Assembly: GCA_023079485.1 (NCBI GenBank)
Contig: CM041083.1
Coordinates: 104,981,054-105,045,053, forward strand
Length of the DNA: 64,000 nucleotides
Origin: Archilochus colubris
Lineage: Eukaryota; Chordata; Aves; Apodiformes; Trochilidae
Direction: 5' to 3'
Made by a program: the position numbers and the translations under genes. This document shows, piece after piece, positions 48,438 to 60,640 of this stretch. Position 1 is the first letter of the stretch. Every line of letters starts with the position of its first letter. The notes below the pieces were generated by a model, which was given only the letters and a program-made list of their open reading frames with translations, ran no database searches and had not been told where the DNA came from.

Positions 48438-51400
48438 CTGTAAAATGAAAATACATGACAGGTACTATGTTAAAAGTGCAGTAAACCAAGCTTTAAATAA
48501 TAAAGAATGTCATCTACTGTTTTTGTAATGCAACTCTTCCTCTTATAGCTATAAGACTAAGGGAAAGACCGTTAGGGTCAGATTAAAATTGTAACTTCTT
48601 AATGAAAATAATTTAAGATATTGTAGATTTTTTAATTGTGAATAATCTCTAGTAAGTGACTGCTGTTGAACACTCTAGGTGGTTTAGAAAGTGTATACAA
48701 TACTGCTTTCTTTTAAAGTCAAGACTCTCCCTTATCTTCCACATATGCCAAGGAGTAAAGAAATACAGAAAGCTTATAATTCCTTGGCAGTTTGGTCGTA
48801 TGCAAGGCATAATGTAGGACAGAAAAGATGTAGTGAAATCTTTTTGGAGACAATCTAGTATTGCCCACTTGTACTTTCAGGAAATAAAGAATGGTAATTA
48901 GAAATACATTAAAAAAATCAGTTTCCTTGTATTGTCATAAATGAGTAAAATGAAAGAAGTCATCTACTACCACAAGTAATGTTTTTCTTGGAGTAAATAG
49001 ACATTGAGTAAATGTACTGTGACTTCCGTTGTGTGGTTTTTACTGGTTTGTTTCTAGGCAATGCAATAGTGTGCAGCTCCTGAATAATGAGATAATCTGA
49101 AATGTCTCTATGTCCAAATGTGTCTCAACAGCTAAATAAAATGTCCTGAGTTTGGGTGGGGTAAGGTTGGAAGGGAGGAGGAAAAGCATTTCATATCAAT
49201 CCCATATCAATCCCATTTCATATCAAACTTGAATATTTTAAAATGTTATTGATATTAGCAGGTAGAATATTCTCTCAACACACCTTAATTCATAGGATTA
49301 GAACACCAACCCCTATAGCAACTAATTTATTTACTGTGTTCTCTCACTTCTTGAACATCATATCCATGGGGAATAAGCCTTACTGAATACACTTGTCACC
49401 CCACTTAATGAGAATTCAAGGAAAAATTATACAAAATTTTGAAATGCAACTTTAATTTCAAGTACCTTTGAATCTTTTTTCTTTATTTGTTCTCCTAATG
49501 CTATATTCGAGGTGTTGCATTAAAGTCTACATTACATGTCTATTCATTTATAAGGCAAAATTAAAGACCCTGAATATATACTTACCTTTGAAGTATTTTT
49601 TCAAACAGGTAAGCTTTATTTTGTTACACGTATTCAGAGGAGCATCGTTTTGTCTTTAACTTTTATGTTTCTTTGGACACTGTTGGGCTTTGCTACCACT
49701 ATGCTCCAACTTAAATGGTTTTGGCAGTGTGGGTGCCTGTAAGGACACTGCTTTCTGCTGCAGGATTTGGCCTGAAGTCATTAACTTCCTCCCTCTTCCC
49801 TCACAGGAAGAATATTGACAATAAATTGATACTAGACATACAGTGAACTATAATTTTTGAAACACTGAAACAGAAGTCAATAGCTGAAGAAAAGATCTGA
49901 GTTTCTACATTTGGTTTGTAATCAAACGTTAGTCATTCTTCTTGCTCTGTATTTTCTGTGGATCTGCTCCTGAATATCCTGTCTGCATCACCAGAGATTT
50001 TCCACTTCTATTGCTGGCACAAGACATAATCCTTACACCACTGAATAAAATGCAGAGTTTCAAGGGATAGTCATTTCAGCACTTTAAAAATACTTCTGCA
50101 TCAATCTGTCTCCTCACCTAGAGTAAAATTGTTGCTGAAGACAAATAAAAATAACCAGTTTTAACCTGTACTCACTAGTTAAATGGCAAAGGATAAATTC
50201 AGGAAGTACTGCAGTATTATTTGTTAGCAATGTGAATGAAAATATAACAATGTCATTCTTTTAAAGGATCTCACTGCCCTTTTCAATGCAGATCAATATC
50301 ATAATGCACTGTGATGGCTTTCATAAAATAGTTAGGGCACTACTGAAACTTCACTACTGTCCATCACTTACAGAGTGCCCATACTCATGCCTGGCTACAT
50401 TACTTGTCATCTTATGTGCTAGTGGTAAAAACCATTTGCTGTACAGAGTATGGTCATTTTTCTTTATTATGCTGGCTACTACCAGGCCAGACTGAAAAAC
50501 TCCACACTTCATCTTGGAAGTGACACGCACTAACTACTGTGTGGATTAGAGCAGTGCCATTGTGCCCTAAATGAGATCAAAGGTGAATCCTGTTCAGCAT
50601 CATAGGATCACAATGGGAGACATTAGCAGCTTACTAACTGTATAAAAAAGAAGAGGAGAGGGCAAAATTAAAGGAAATAGATGTACAGAGAGATGGAGAG
50701 ACTGGGCTATGACTGCATAGCATCTAAGCAGCAGTGAAAAGGCTGTAAATCAATTTTCTTTACATTCTGTTGGCTGCTAGACCAGGGTTTCTCATTCACT
50801 GCCTCATGAAGAAATCTTAAAGTACAGGAATTCATCAGGAAATCCACAAAATCAAACTAAAAAGGATACACCTGTGACTGCTTATGCATTCCAAATAGAA
50901 TAATGAGGGAAAAATAGAGATTTTAAAAAGGAGTGTGCAAACTCTGTTACTGTGATGAGACACAGATCCTCCAAGAGAATATGTAGGCTCATTTGCTTCC
51001 CAAAGAATTCCACATGAATGTCTGTGCAGCATGAACACCAAGACAAAATAGAAAGGCAGCCTCTGTTCATGCTAAATAATCACATCCCTTTTACTAGCAT
51101 AGTCTACAAACTACAAAAAGATATAATCTTTGCTGAAGTAGTAAACAAAATCCACACTCTATGGCAGAGCAACACGCTTGGCAACATACTTTTTTAACAA
51201 AATGCTTAGGTATTTCTCAGGCTGGAGAAGGGGGAAGAGATACTACCCAGGATTCTGTTTAATGTTTAAACAGAGGGTAAACATTTTCCATTGTAGAAAA
51301 TTGAACTGCATATTCTAATAAACACTTGTCACTCTAAGTAACATGGCTTTGTTTTAGATAGTTTAACATGAGCCTGTCCATGCCATGTGCTGACTGGAAT

Positions 51401-52385
51401 ATTTGTGGGAGCTGATTTGTGTTGCAGTGCACCTTTGCTCAGTGCTGGGGCTGCTCAAAGGTTCTCTTACTATGACACTGAGATGATCTATACTTGCAAG
51501 ACATGAACAGAAAAGCATCAGTCCTGTTTCCTCTGGGGTTGTAGTCACCTCTTGAGTGCCTGCCTTTTTTTCTGCTAGTTGCAGTTTGTAGCTAATGGTC
51601 CAGGCTGTGCTCCCATTAAGATCTGGGGCAAATTGCCCAAGTCAGACAGAAACACCTGGCAAATGTTCAGCTACATGCATAACTAATTTTACAGGCTCTT
51701 CTTCTGCAAACAGCTGATTCCAACTTTCCTGTGGTGAAGCAAAACCTTAGCCATGCAACGCCTGTGTGTACTTTGAAAAGAGTTTGGGCTCTGATTTTGT
51801 CTATTCGAGATCTGTGTGCAAAGTTACAGGGAATAAATAGATCTCATTATGTTAAATTAAAGAACATGATAGGAATTTTATCGTTTCTTACTGATTATGT
51901 GATTATGTAATACATTATAATATTTATATTCTGTAGGAATGATTACATTATTCTCATAATTTCTTTTTTAATTTTTTCTTTAATTTTCTATATCTCAGAA
52001 GATGCCTTGTATTTTTTCTTCTGCGTGAACCACCAGTTTGTCTTGGTTGTACTGCCTCTACCTATTAACTTCCAAAGGAGAAAGAAATCCCATGGAAAAT
52101 GTGACATGCAACATCTGTGACACATCACAGCACTTTGGACAAGAACTTTTCATTGTCATACTAAACAGAAATCAAACGTAGCTGAATATATGTTCTGAAT
52201 TTTCCATTTCATTAAGATTGTTTCTTCCCTCCTCTATTTTTCTCTGGATGAAGGATGCAGACTGCTATTTACATGCCAAATTTTACTTTTCAGCACCAGT
52301 GATTTAAAATGGCCTTTCAGGTCACTGAAATATCTTTAAAAAAGATGTAGGCATATTCTTCATTAGTAGTTTCTTTTCAGATCTC

Positions 52386-52420
52386 AAAAAAAAAAAAAAA
52401 AAAGAAAACAAAACAAAACA
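52386..52420. repeat. A-rich run and (AAAAC)n
   Basis: 18 A bases followed by AAAAC-type units. Confidence 0.85.
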
Positions 52421-53146
52421 GAACATAAGTGAAAATTCTATTCTCAGAGGTCTCAAATAGTTGGTTACTAGCTCTACAGATAAATCTTAACAGCTTCAGA
52501 AGGACCATGGAAATAACTAGTAACTGTGGTGCCTTTCTGTTTATCTGTGCAATGAAGCAGATCACATAATGAAAACCTAACTCATTTTAATTTACAGTCT
52601 GAATAGTGTCTACACATCAGGCTTGTTAGTGCTCATAGTTTAAAAAAGCAGAAAAAAATCTTATTTTAGTTTATTTTGAGTTTATTTAACTACCCACATG
52701 AAGCCAGCAATGACACAAATTATTGTGCCTTATAACGAATCAGACCATTTTAAAATAAATTTTATACAGTTATGCTTAGAATGCAACTATCAGGCAAGCA
52801 AGCTCATTGAAAATTTGCTTAGGTGTCTCTATCCTGTATTTTCATTATCTCTGTGAAAAAAACAAGCAAACAAAAAAGCAACCAAAAAATAACACAAAAA
52901 TTCTCCAAAACCTGACAAACCAACAGTCTTATTTATGTGGCATCACTATAAACCACAGTTTTCTGCACTTGATTTGTGACATGTCCTGTAATTATTTTCT
53001 GCTGCAAAAAACCTAAATACAATATTTACATGGTTCCCTGATGTAGTATTAAAAATTGAAATGTAAAAACAGGCAGAAATGATAAATGGCAATGACTCTC
53101 TCAATACACAACACAAATAGGAACCAAAGCAGTGGCTGAACTGAAA

Positions 53147-54225
53147 TCATAGAATCACAGAATGGTTTCACTTGGAAGAGACCTTGAAGATCACCTAATC
53201 CAAATCCTTCATGGGCAGGAACACCTCAGGCTAGACCCGGTTTCTCAATGCCCAAAAAAACCTGGCTTTGAACACTTTCAGGGGGTGGGCATCCACAACT
53301 TCTCTGGGCAGTCTGTCCCAGTGTCTCACCACCCCCACAGTAAATAATTTCTTCTTACTAACCAATTTAAATCTACCTTCTTTTAGATTAAAGCCATACC
53401 CCTTGTTCTTCACTACATGCCTTAATAAAATGCCCCTTCCCAGCTTTCCTGTAAACCCCCTCCAGATACTGGAAGGCTACTTGGTCTCCCTGAATCCTGC
53501 TCTTCTCCAGGCTGAAAAAAATCCAGCTCTATCAATCAGTCTCTATAGGAGAGAGGTTCCAGTCCCCTGGTCATCTTCATGGCCCTCTGAACTCACTCCA
53601 TCAGCTCCATGTCCTTCTTCTGCTGGGGTTTCAAGAGCTGGAAGTAGTACTCTGTGGTTCCGATTGCCAAAACCCGGGACCAGGGCCTTGCGTTTGGCCT
53701 TGTTGAGCTTCATGAGGTTTGCAGAGGCCCACCACTCAAGACTGTCAAGGTCCCTCTGGATGGTTTCCCTTCCCTGTAACATGTCAAATGCACTATATAG
53801 TTTGGTGTTGTCAGCATATATGCTGATGATGCACTCAATTCCACCATCTGTTGGACCGATGAATATGTCAAACTTCACTGATCCCAATTCTGACCCCTGA
53901 CCTCTGAGGAACACCACTCATCACTTGTCTCCATTTGGACATTGAACCATTGACCACTGATCTTTGAGTGCAACCAGCCAGCCAATTCCTTATCCTCAGA
54001 GTGGTCCATTCCCCAAACACATGTATGTCCAATTGAGAGATCAGGTAGATGAAGTCAGTTGCTCTTCCCCTCTCCTGAGATGCTGTAACCCCACTGTAAA
54101 GAGCCACGAAATTTGTCAGGCATGATTTGCCCGTCATGAAGCTGTGTCGATTGCCACCAACCACCTCCTCATTTTCCTTGTGCTTTATCAGAGCCTTCAG
54201 GAAGATCTGCTCCATGATCTTGTCA
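53147..54225 (-). mobile_element. CR1 LINE, antisense, longest copy, internal deletion
   Basis: The tail 'tcatagaatcacagaatgg' at 53147 and the 3' region up to about 53650 are followed by an abrupt jump: the segment normally between 'agtactccaggtggggtctc' and 'gggattgcc...' is missing (about 230 bp by comparison with the copies at 66 and 23040). The element then continues through the RT palm region and upstream parts of ORF2 ('ctgctccatgatcttgtcag') to about 54225. It is flanked on the right by an A/T-rich tract. This copy reaches further 5' in the RT than the others. Confidence 0.93.
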
Positions 54226-54278
54226 GGAGAAATAACATAATAAAATAAAAATAAAACATAAAAACTTAAGTTGTCCAT
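53543..54278 (-). pseudogene. CR1 reverse transcriptase fragments, two overlapping frames
   Basis: Minus-strand frames at 53868-54278 and 53543-53917 together cover RT. The first reads LIKHKENEEVVGGNRHSFMT, SCLTNFVALYSGVT and a segment ending in VMSGVPQRS (family: SGVPQGSVLGP). The second begins after the frameshift and reads FIGPTDGGIECIISIYADNT then QRDLDSLEWWASANLMKLNK. YADN occupies the position of the catalytic F/YADD box, so the second catalytic aspartate is replaced by asparagine. The change of frame near 53890 and this substitution show the copy is inactive. Confidence 0.85.
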
Positions 54279-57200
54279 TTTATATGGTTATGTGTTATGC
54301 TTATATGTTTATATATATATGCAGAGTAGGTGTAATTCCTGCATTAAAATGGGTAAAGGAGGTTGTTTGAGCTATTCTTACAAAATGTCTAGTGAAGATC
54401 TACCTCACTGAACAGGAAGCAGAGATTTGGAGAAGAAAAGTCTGGAATAAAACCAGCAAATATAGCTTTCAATTTGACAAGGAATTTAGAGTGCAGCAAC
54501 CATTTTTAGAACAGATTGAGGTCTCGTTACAAACTTTCTAGGTCTCAACTTTACTCAGTGAATCTTCAGCACTTTCTAAAAGTGATATATAAGCACTGCT
54601 GAAGGTTAATTTTGATTGTTCACAACAGCCTGAGCTCTACTTCTTTAATAGGATAAAAATTATTTTTTCTCCCTTGTACTATAGGAAAATTTTACTAGTA
54701 AGAGGTAAATTATTCTCAAATTAAACACTTTGGAACCCCATGCAACTAAAATTTTTACACCTGCTCAGTGCATGACAATGAAAGACAAAAAAATATATAG
54801 TAATTCTGCAGGCATTTTAACCCTTTGTAACAGCAGATAATAATAGCACAGTGCCTTTAAAATGCCTTGTTAAAAGTGCCATTCTCTTGCATTTGAGAAC
54901 ATTTTAGGTTTTCTTGCTTTTAGAGTGAGAATAATAGGTATTTTTAAATTCACTACAGACACCTAGCAAATACTTCACAGAAAAAAATACAGTATGTGAA
55001 AAAAACTATTGAGGTAGAAAGACACAATGAACATCTCAACTTAATCTTGCATTTGTTACCTATTTCAAAACTTGTACTGACTTTCTTATGGGTGAACAGA
55101 TAATTCTTGTGGGTAGATATATCAATGTTGCTGTGGGTTCCTATTTCTGGTACCACAGGTTTAATGGGCTGTGTATCTCAGCAGGCTTAGTAGTTTGAAT
55201 ATCAAAGAGGAACTGTTTCCAGAAAGGACTCTCCTCTTACTGTAATACAAAATAATTTCAGTAGGTATACATCTATAGCTTCTTTAGTAAATCCCCAAAT
55301 CTACAGACATGCTTGAAACAACCTTTATTCCTTCAGTTTATTTTGAGAAATAAGTCCAAGAAGATTCTACTTATGAAACAAAGAGAAACAAGAGGCAGCC
55401 ACAAAAAAATTTAATTTTTTCTGTCATTTAATGATCCTCACAGCAGATTAGTTTTACAGCCAAGTTCAATGGGAAACTACACCTTTAGCAAATTTTTTAC
55501 TGACATGTATCTGTGTTCTTGTTTGTTTTCTTTTATTTTTTTATAGGCTTTCACTTAGGTTGTTGATTTTTAAGGTTATGATTCTTAGCTGTTGAACCTC
55601 TGACACAGAACCAGAAACTCCAATGTAAGAAGAATGGCATTTTGTAACTTGGGAAGTTTTTGTGTCAATGTGGATTTTTTGCTTTTCTGGAACTGTGGCC
55701 TTCACTTTGGAATATCTGAAAACTGCATCTTTCAACAATTAGCTGTAGTTATTCCAAAACTATGAACAAAATTCTTAGTAGTCTTGGCTGCTTTTAAAAG
55801 TTGCAGAGTAAAAACAGGAGATAGAGTTTTACAGATATGGCTTTTTTTGCGCCCTTAACTAACAACTTTTGATTTTAGAGAAGACTCATACTGTTCCTCT
55901 AGAACACATAAATCAGGTAAAAGAGTTGAGTATTCTATTTCCTAGATTATAGGATACATTTATAAAGAGGAAACATTATCTTCATGCAAATTCCACTGAA
56001 GCTTTCCACCTATCTTTCTTTACATGGAATTTTAAAAGTGCGTTGGTGTTCATAGGTCTATTTAACAGATATAGATGTATGATTTTTTTTTTATTGCTGA
56101 AAAGTGGGGGTTCAAGTTTTGTAGCATTCATGCACAACTTACAGTTTTCAGGACAGACAGTCTGTCTTAATAGCCTACCAAGCTGACAGTAATACATCTA
56201 CTTTTGGGAGCGGGTGACAGAAACATCCATAAATCCAAAACCAATAAGAAAACATCTTGCAACCAACTTTAGGATATGAGTATTCATAGAAGAGAACAAT
56301 ATTTGACAGAATGGAGTATGGGCAATAAATTTGGTACGTTTATTGTCTTATCCTTGATTACTGTTTTGACCTAAACTGCCAGCTCTTCCTAACTATGACT
56401 AGACTCCCATTTGTCAAGGGATCAAAGATCTCATTTCACTGATGCTGTGGCACATAACTGTGGGTTGTATATGTTTTAGAATTACAGAATACCCTCCAAA
56501 TCAGCTCAAATGAAATAACAGGAATATCTCTAGTGCATCTGTACCACAAACTCAAATACTGCCTTAAAATATAAACAAGCAAACAAAAAACCCAACAAAC
56601 AACACAAGCACTCAGTTTTATTAGTAACTCTTCCACATATTGAGACATAAGTGGTTACTATGTAAGCACTGTGCTGTCACTAAAGCTGGAGCTGATAATC
56701 ACTATTCTCACCTTATGATTCAATGCACAGTCACAAAATAGGATTGGGCTTTTTTTTCAGAATCTGGAGCACCATAAAAGTTTTTTCAATCACTTCTTAG
56801 CTGCTGAACAGTTCTATGGTAAGTATTTGTTCTATTGATATAATGAAAAAATATTCAGTTGAGTCTATGTGGAATATAACATACATCTTCTATAGCTGTT
56901 AGTGAAAATTGTAAGTTTAAGTACTTGCACATATCTCACTGGAAATATATTCTATAAAATGTTACTTTGTCTCCTGATACAAATTACTAAAACCAGCTGA
57001 GACCTTGGGTGAACAATATGCCTCTGTCCTCTAAGATGCTAATATATCCTCTGAGAAACTGAAAGAGGCAAGGAAGTTGTACTAGAAGCATATATTGCTT
57101 CTACCTTTACAAGACCCAAGAGATATCCAGGTAATTTATTTTCTGTGATTTTTCCTTGCTCAGTAGAATCACTTCTTGTTATTTCTTTTTTCTTTTTTAT

Positions 57201-58301
57201 TTTTTAAAGAGTTTTTAATATGTTTAGGCATGCACAGGGAACAAGGGCCAATTCTCAATTCTATTTAAGAGAGATTCTGAAATCTTCGGGAGTGATTTCA
57301 ATTAAGTGACAAAACATAACTGAAAGGATGTGTAGTGCTAGTGCGACTTTCAGAAGTCAATTCATTATATGTTGTTACAATCTAAAAGACCAGCCTTCCA
57401 TGTTGTTTTATTGATGTCAGAGATATATTTTAACCCCTTAAGTCTCTTGGTGAAAAAAACTACCCTACTGTTTTAGCTCAGAACATCACTGGCCCCTCTA
57501 CATCCTGTCTATCCTGTCAGAGCTCCCCAGGAAAAAAAGCATATGTCAAATTATAGTATAGAACACCAAAATGAGTCTTTAACTCCCAGAGGCAGATGCT
57601 TTCATAGGATTGCATATACTAACTATAGATCGTTGTATAGGAGATTCATATCCAAATATGAGACAAGCTGAATAACAACAACAAAAAAAAAGAATAAATT
57701 TAAAGCAGTACTTAAATATCTCTAAGTTTCTGAAGTATTGCAGTAGCTTGTCTCTGAGTTTGATCAAGATTATAACCAACAACATTTAGGTATCATGAAA
57801 AAAGATGATCTTCAAATAGATGAAAATCTCTTGAGTGCTAAAAAGATCTAGTATTCTGAAAAACCCTTGTCAAGACACAGTTTTGTCTTGACTCTGGCTG
57901 AAATGGAGCTTTCATTACCACTAAGTCAAGGAGCTTTATTAGAGTTGACTAGGTTGTTTTAGGCCAAACAATATCTCTTAAAAAAAATTTTATCATGTAA
58001 ACACGTATTATTGTAGGAAATTATGAGATGTTTTAATTTATTGACTTCAAGTTAACTAGAAAAAATTTCACTTGTAGAATGACACACAAATCAGCTTTCC
58101 TATGGACAATAAATTTTCACTTTGAAATAATATTTAGTAAAAAATACTAAAGCAACACATTGCTGACAGAAAAAATATTTTTCCATTATCTGAGTGAAAT
58201 GAATTTATTAGTTCTCCACACACCAATTTTTTTTTCCTGTATTTTTTTTACTATTTTTTACTTTTCAGCCTATTTTTAGGAGTTTAGGAGTTTTTCCTAC
58301 T
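54230..58301. other. 4-kb unique AT-rich stretch
   Basis: No recognised repeat. Minus-strand frames at 55541-55738 and 55982-56197 are short. The second contains a good donor (AAAACT followed by GTAAGT near 56143), but the preceding acceptor is weak. No gene called. Confidence 0.35.
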
Positions 58302-58350
58302 TCATAGAATCATACAATGTTAGAGGTTGGAAGGCACCTCTAGAGATCAT

Positions 58351-58638
58351 GGGAGTGGTCTGTCTATAAGGGCTTGTAGTGACAGGACAAAGGACAAAGG
58401 TTTAAAATTAGGGAAAAGTAGATTTAGATTGGATGTTAGGAAAAAATTCTTTACCATGAGGGTGCTGGAAAAATGGAGCAGGTTGCTCAGGGAAGTAGCT
58501 GAGACCTCATCTCTGGAGATATTCAAGGTAAGGCTGACGAGACTCTGAGCAACCTGATCTAGTTGAGGGTGTCCCTGCTTACTCAGGAGGGTTAGACTAG
58601 ATGACCTCTGAAGTTGCTTCCAACTCAAATTAGTCTAT
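58351..58638 (+). mobile_element. CR1 LINE nested inside antisense CR1
   Basis: Sense CR1 3' end: 'agggcttgtagtgacaggac', 'ggaaaaaattctttaccatg', 'gagcaacctgatctagttga' and a tail 'agtctatgattttatgat'. It interrupts the outer CR1 between 'cctctagagatcat' (ending 58350) and 'cttctagtccaacccttctg' (from about 58640), two halves that are normally adjacent. About 290 bp, so strongly 5'-truncated. It must be younger than the outer copy. Confidence 0.9.
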
Positions 58639-58905
58639 GATTTTATGATCTTCTAGTCCAACCCTTCTGCCAAAGCAGGGTAACCTAGAACAGGCCACAC
58701 AGAAATGCATCCATGTGGGTTTTGAAAGTCTCCAGAGGAGAGTCACAACCTCTTTGGGAAGCCTAATACAGTGCTCCACCACTCTCACAGTAAAGTTACC
58801 TTCTAGAACTCTAGCCCCTGGGTCACTTTTGAGTAGATTTTTAAAGAGAGCAAAGTAAGCCCTCTTAAAATCCAGGGTAGAGATTTTATTGTCCTGCTTA
58901 TTTTC

Positions 58906-59343
58906 CTAAAACGCTAAACTATAACATGTCATATTCACTACAGCCAAGACTGCCTCCAACCTTAACATACATGACCAGACCTTCTTTGTTATTATAAGGT
59001 CCAACATTGCACCTCTCCTTGTTGGTTCTTCAACTATCTGCAGCAAAAAGTTGACATTGATGCACTGCAGGAACCTTTGGGACTGGTAATGTTTGGCTGA
59101 ATGATTTTTCCAACCACCATCAGAGCGATAGAAGTCATTCAGGAGTGCGAGGGCACATGACCTTGAGCCCACTTCTAGATGCCAGTAGAAGGCCTTGTCA
59201 ACAACTTCTTGGTTTGGTGATCTATAGTAGACACCTACAATGGCATCTCTCATGTTTGCATATACCTTAACTCTTACCCATAAGCTTTCAGTGTTGTCAT
59301 CTCCCCCTGAGTTAAGCTCAATGCATTCTAGTTGCTTACTCAC
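58906..59343 (-). pseudogene. CR1 ORF2 endonuclease domain remnant
   Basis: A 145-codon frame aligns with the second half of the APE-type endonuclease of CR1 ORF2: ECIELNSGGDDNTESLWVRV, then VGVYYRSPNQEVVDKAFY (family: VGVCYRPPNQ), ALLNDFYRSDGGW (family: LVGDFNLPDICW), EEPTRRGAMLDLIIT. The catalytic-region motif GDFN has become NDFY and the terminal SDH motif is not recognisable, so the enzyme would be dead even if expressed. The reading continues into LDFKRAYFALFKNLLK in another frame near 58830-58880. Confidence 0.85.
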
Positions 59344-59700
59344 ATAAAGTGCAACTCCACCACCACACCTTGTCAGACCATCCTTCTTAGCCTTTCTACT
59401 TTCTCTTTAAGCTGTGTAGCCATGCTGAGAAGATCACTCACCTGGTCATACCTCACACAGGCAGTCTTTGCTGCCCTCTGATATTAATGACAGGCTTAAG
59501 CACTCACTGCAACCGGAGACCAGGACATCTCTGAGTGTCTGGGACCTCCCTGTGTAGGCAACCACATTCTTCCTGGCAGAGGCTTTTGCCTGAGTGGAAA
59601 CCAATAACTCTTCTGGGAGGATTAGGACCACTAGTTAAGGCAGCCCCTGATGCCTTAGGGGGCATCTGCCCTACTTGCATGCCCTACTAGCACAAACTGC

Positions 59701-60469
59701 TAAACAAACTGCTTCAACATCCCCTTCTGACATGCTAAGCCCCATTTTTCCATCCTATTCATGGTGCTCCTGGGTCGCTCAAACTCCCTGGAAGATGGAG
59801 GGCTGTTATCACTGGTTTCCTACCACACTGTGTCAGAGCCATACTGTCTTTATCAGGAGCTGTCTCTTCCCACTCATTGTGAGAAGGCAGCCTCCCTCTC
59901 ACTCTCTTTCACTTTCCCTGCACCTTTTTTGATAGATGCTGTGGTTTCGCCACCACAGCAAAGAGTCCCATGTCTTGGTTTGCAGCAGTTCCCTCTGCTT
60001 TGGTGATGGCTATATGTATTTTTGAAACTTACCTGCTCTCCTTAGTTAACTGACTAAAACTTAGACAATAAGTGAGTTAAAGTTCGGCTTAGTTTTATAG
60101 TGAACACATGGGAGTAACAGCTGCTGCAATTCATTTTTACACAGTTTGCATGGCAGGTTGGTTTAATATTATTTGGATCTCTATCCTGTTTACTATTCGT
60201 TTTAGTTGGAGATGTGATATTTATGTGCTCTTTGTATCTATGATTTTCTCTCTGGTTCTTTATAATTTAATTTTTGTCTCCTTTCAGTTTATTCACTGCT
60301 AACCTGGACAATGTGGATTTGTAGAGCTGTGATTTTTCTCTCCTTGTTATGTCAACAGTACATTCAGATCTCTTTCTGCAGGGTTGTTCTCCAGTCACTC
60401 ATTTTCCAGATTATATTTGTGCCTGACATTAATTTATCCTACATGCAAAATTAGCATTTAGACTTCCAT
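59701..60469. other. Possible CR1-flanking or unique DNA
   Basis: 59700-60000 is GC-richer and could be a further 5' part of the antisense CR1, but I see no motif. 60000-60469 is AT-rich with one strong minus-strand donor (GAGCAG followed by GTAAGT near 60030) and no convincing exon. Confidence 0.3.
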
Positions 60470-60640
60470 CCCATTCATCACAGGCCAATACTCCACTTTG
60501 TCTAGACCTCCCTGCAAGACCTCTTGTCCCTCAAGACAGTCAACAGCCCCTCCCAGACTGCTATCATCAGCAAACTCGCTCCCAGGGCATTCAACTCCTG
60601 CATCAAGATCATTGATAAATGTACTGAACAAAACAAGCTT
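60470..60640 (-). mobile_element. CR1 RT-core fragment, antisense
   Basis: A 170-bp orphan piece of CR1 ORF2. The minus-strand frame reads FSTFINDLDAGVECPGSEFA followed by DDSSLGG, which includes the intact catalytic FADD box of the reverse transcriptase palm, then the QGGLDKVEYW segment (family: QRDLDRLEKW). Neither a 3' tail nor upstream ORF2 is present. It is 0.8 kb upstream (in CR1 sense) of the RT-less copy at 58302-59700, so it may be a displaced part of that insertion or an independent fragment. Confidence 0.8.

Larger units (their letters stand above)
46000..53146. other. 7-kb unique stretch; minus-strand exon-like segments
   Basis: No transposon recognised. It contains low-complexity T/G- and A-rich tracts (46958-46998, 47641-47710, 52386-52420, 52858-52895) and an 11-bp unit repeated twice at 49192-49213. 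The exon-like segments at 47743-47920 and 48390-48437 are listed separately. Confidence 0.4.
58302..59700 (-). mobile_element. CR1 LINE, antisense, RT domain deleted, interrupted
   Basis: In minus-strand order it has an ORF1-like end (about 59650-59360; one frame reads KTACVRYDQVSDLLSMATQL then KEKVERLRRM, like the coiled-coil part of CR1 ORF1), then an ORF2 endonuclease segment (59343 to about 58800). It then passes directly into a CR1 3' region (58790 to 58302, ending at 'ttcatagaatcatacaatg'). The whole reverse transcriptase is absent, so either one copy suffered a large internal deletion or two copies abut at about 58790. The 3' region is split at 58350 by a second CR1 in the + orientation. 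The 5' limit is uncertain. Confidence 0.82.

Noticed and set aside
49570..49665. Back-to-back good donors on both strands near 49584 and 49610
   Set aside because: The minus-strand segment has no polypyrimidine tract upstream and the + frame is low-complexity; isolated donors like these are expected by chance.
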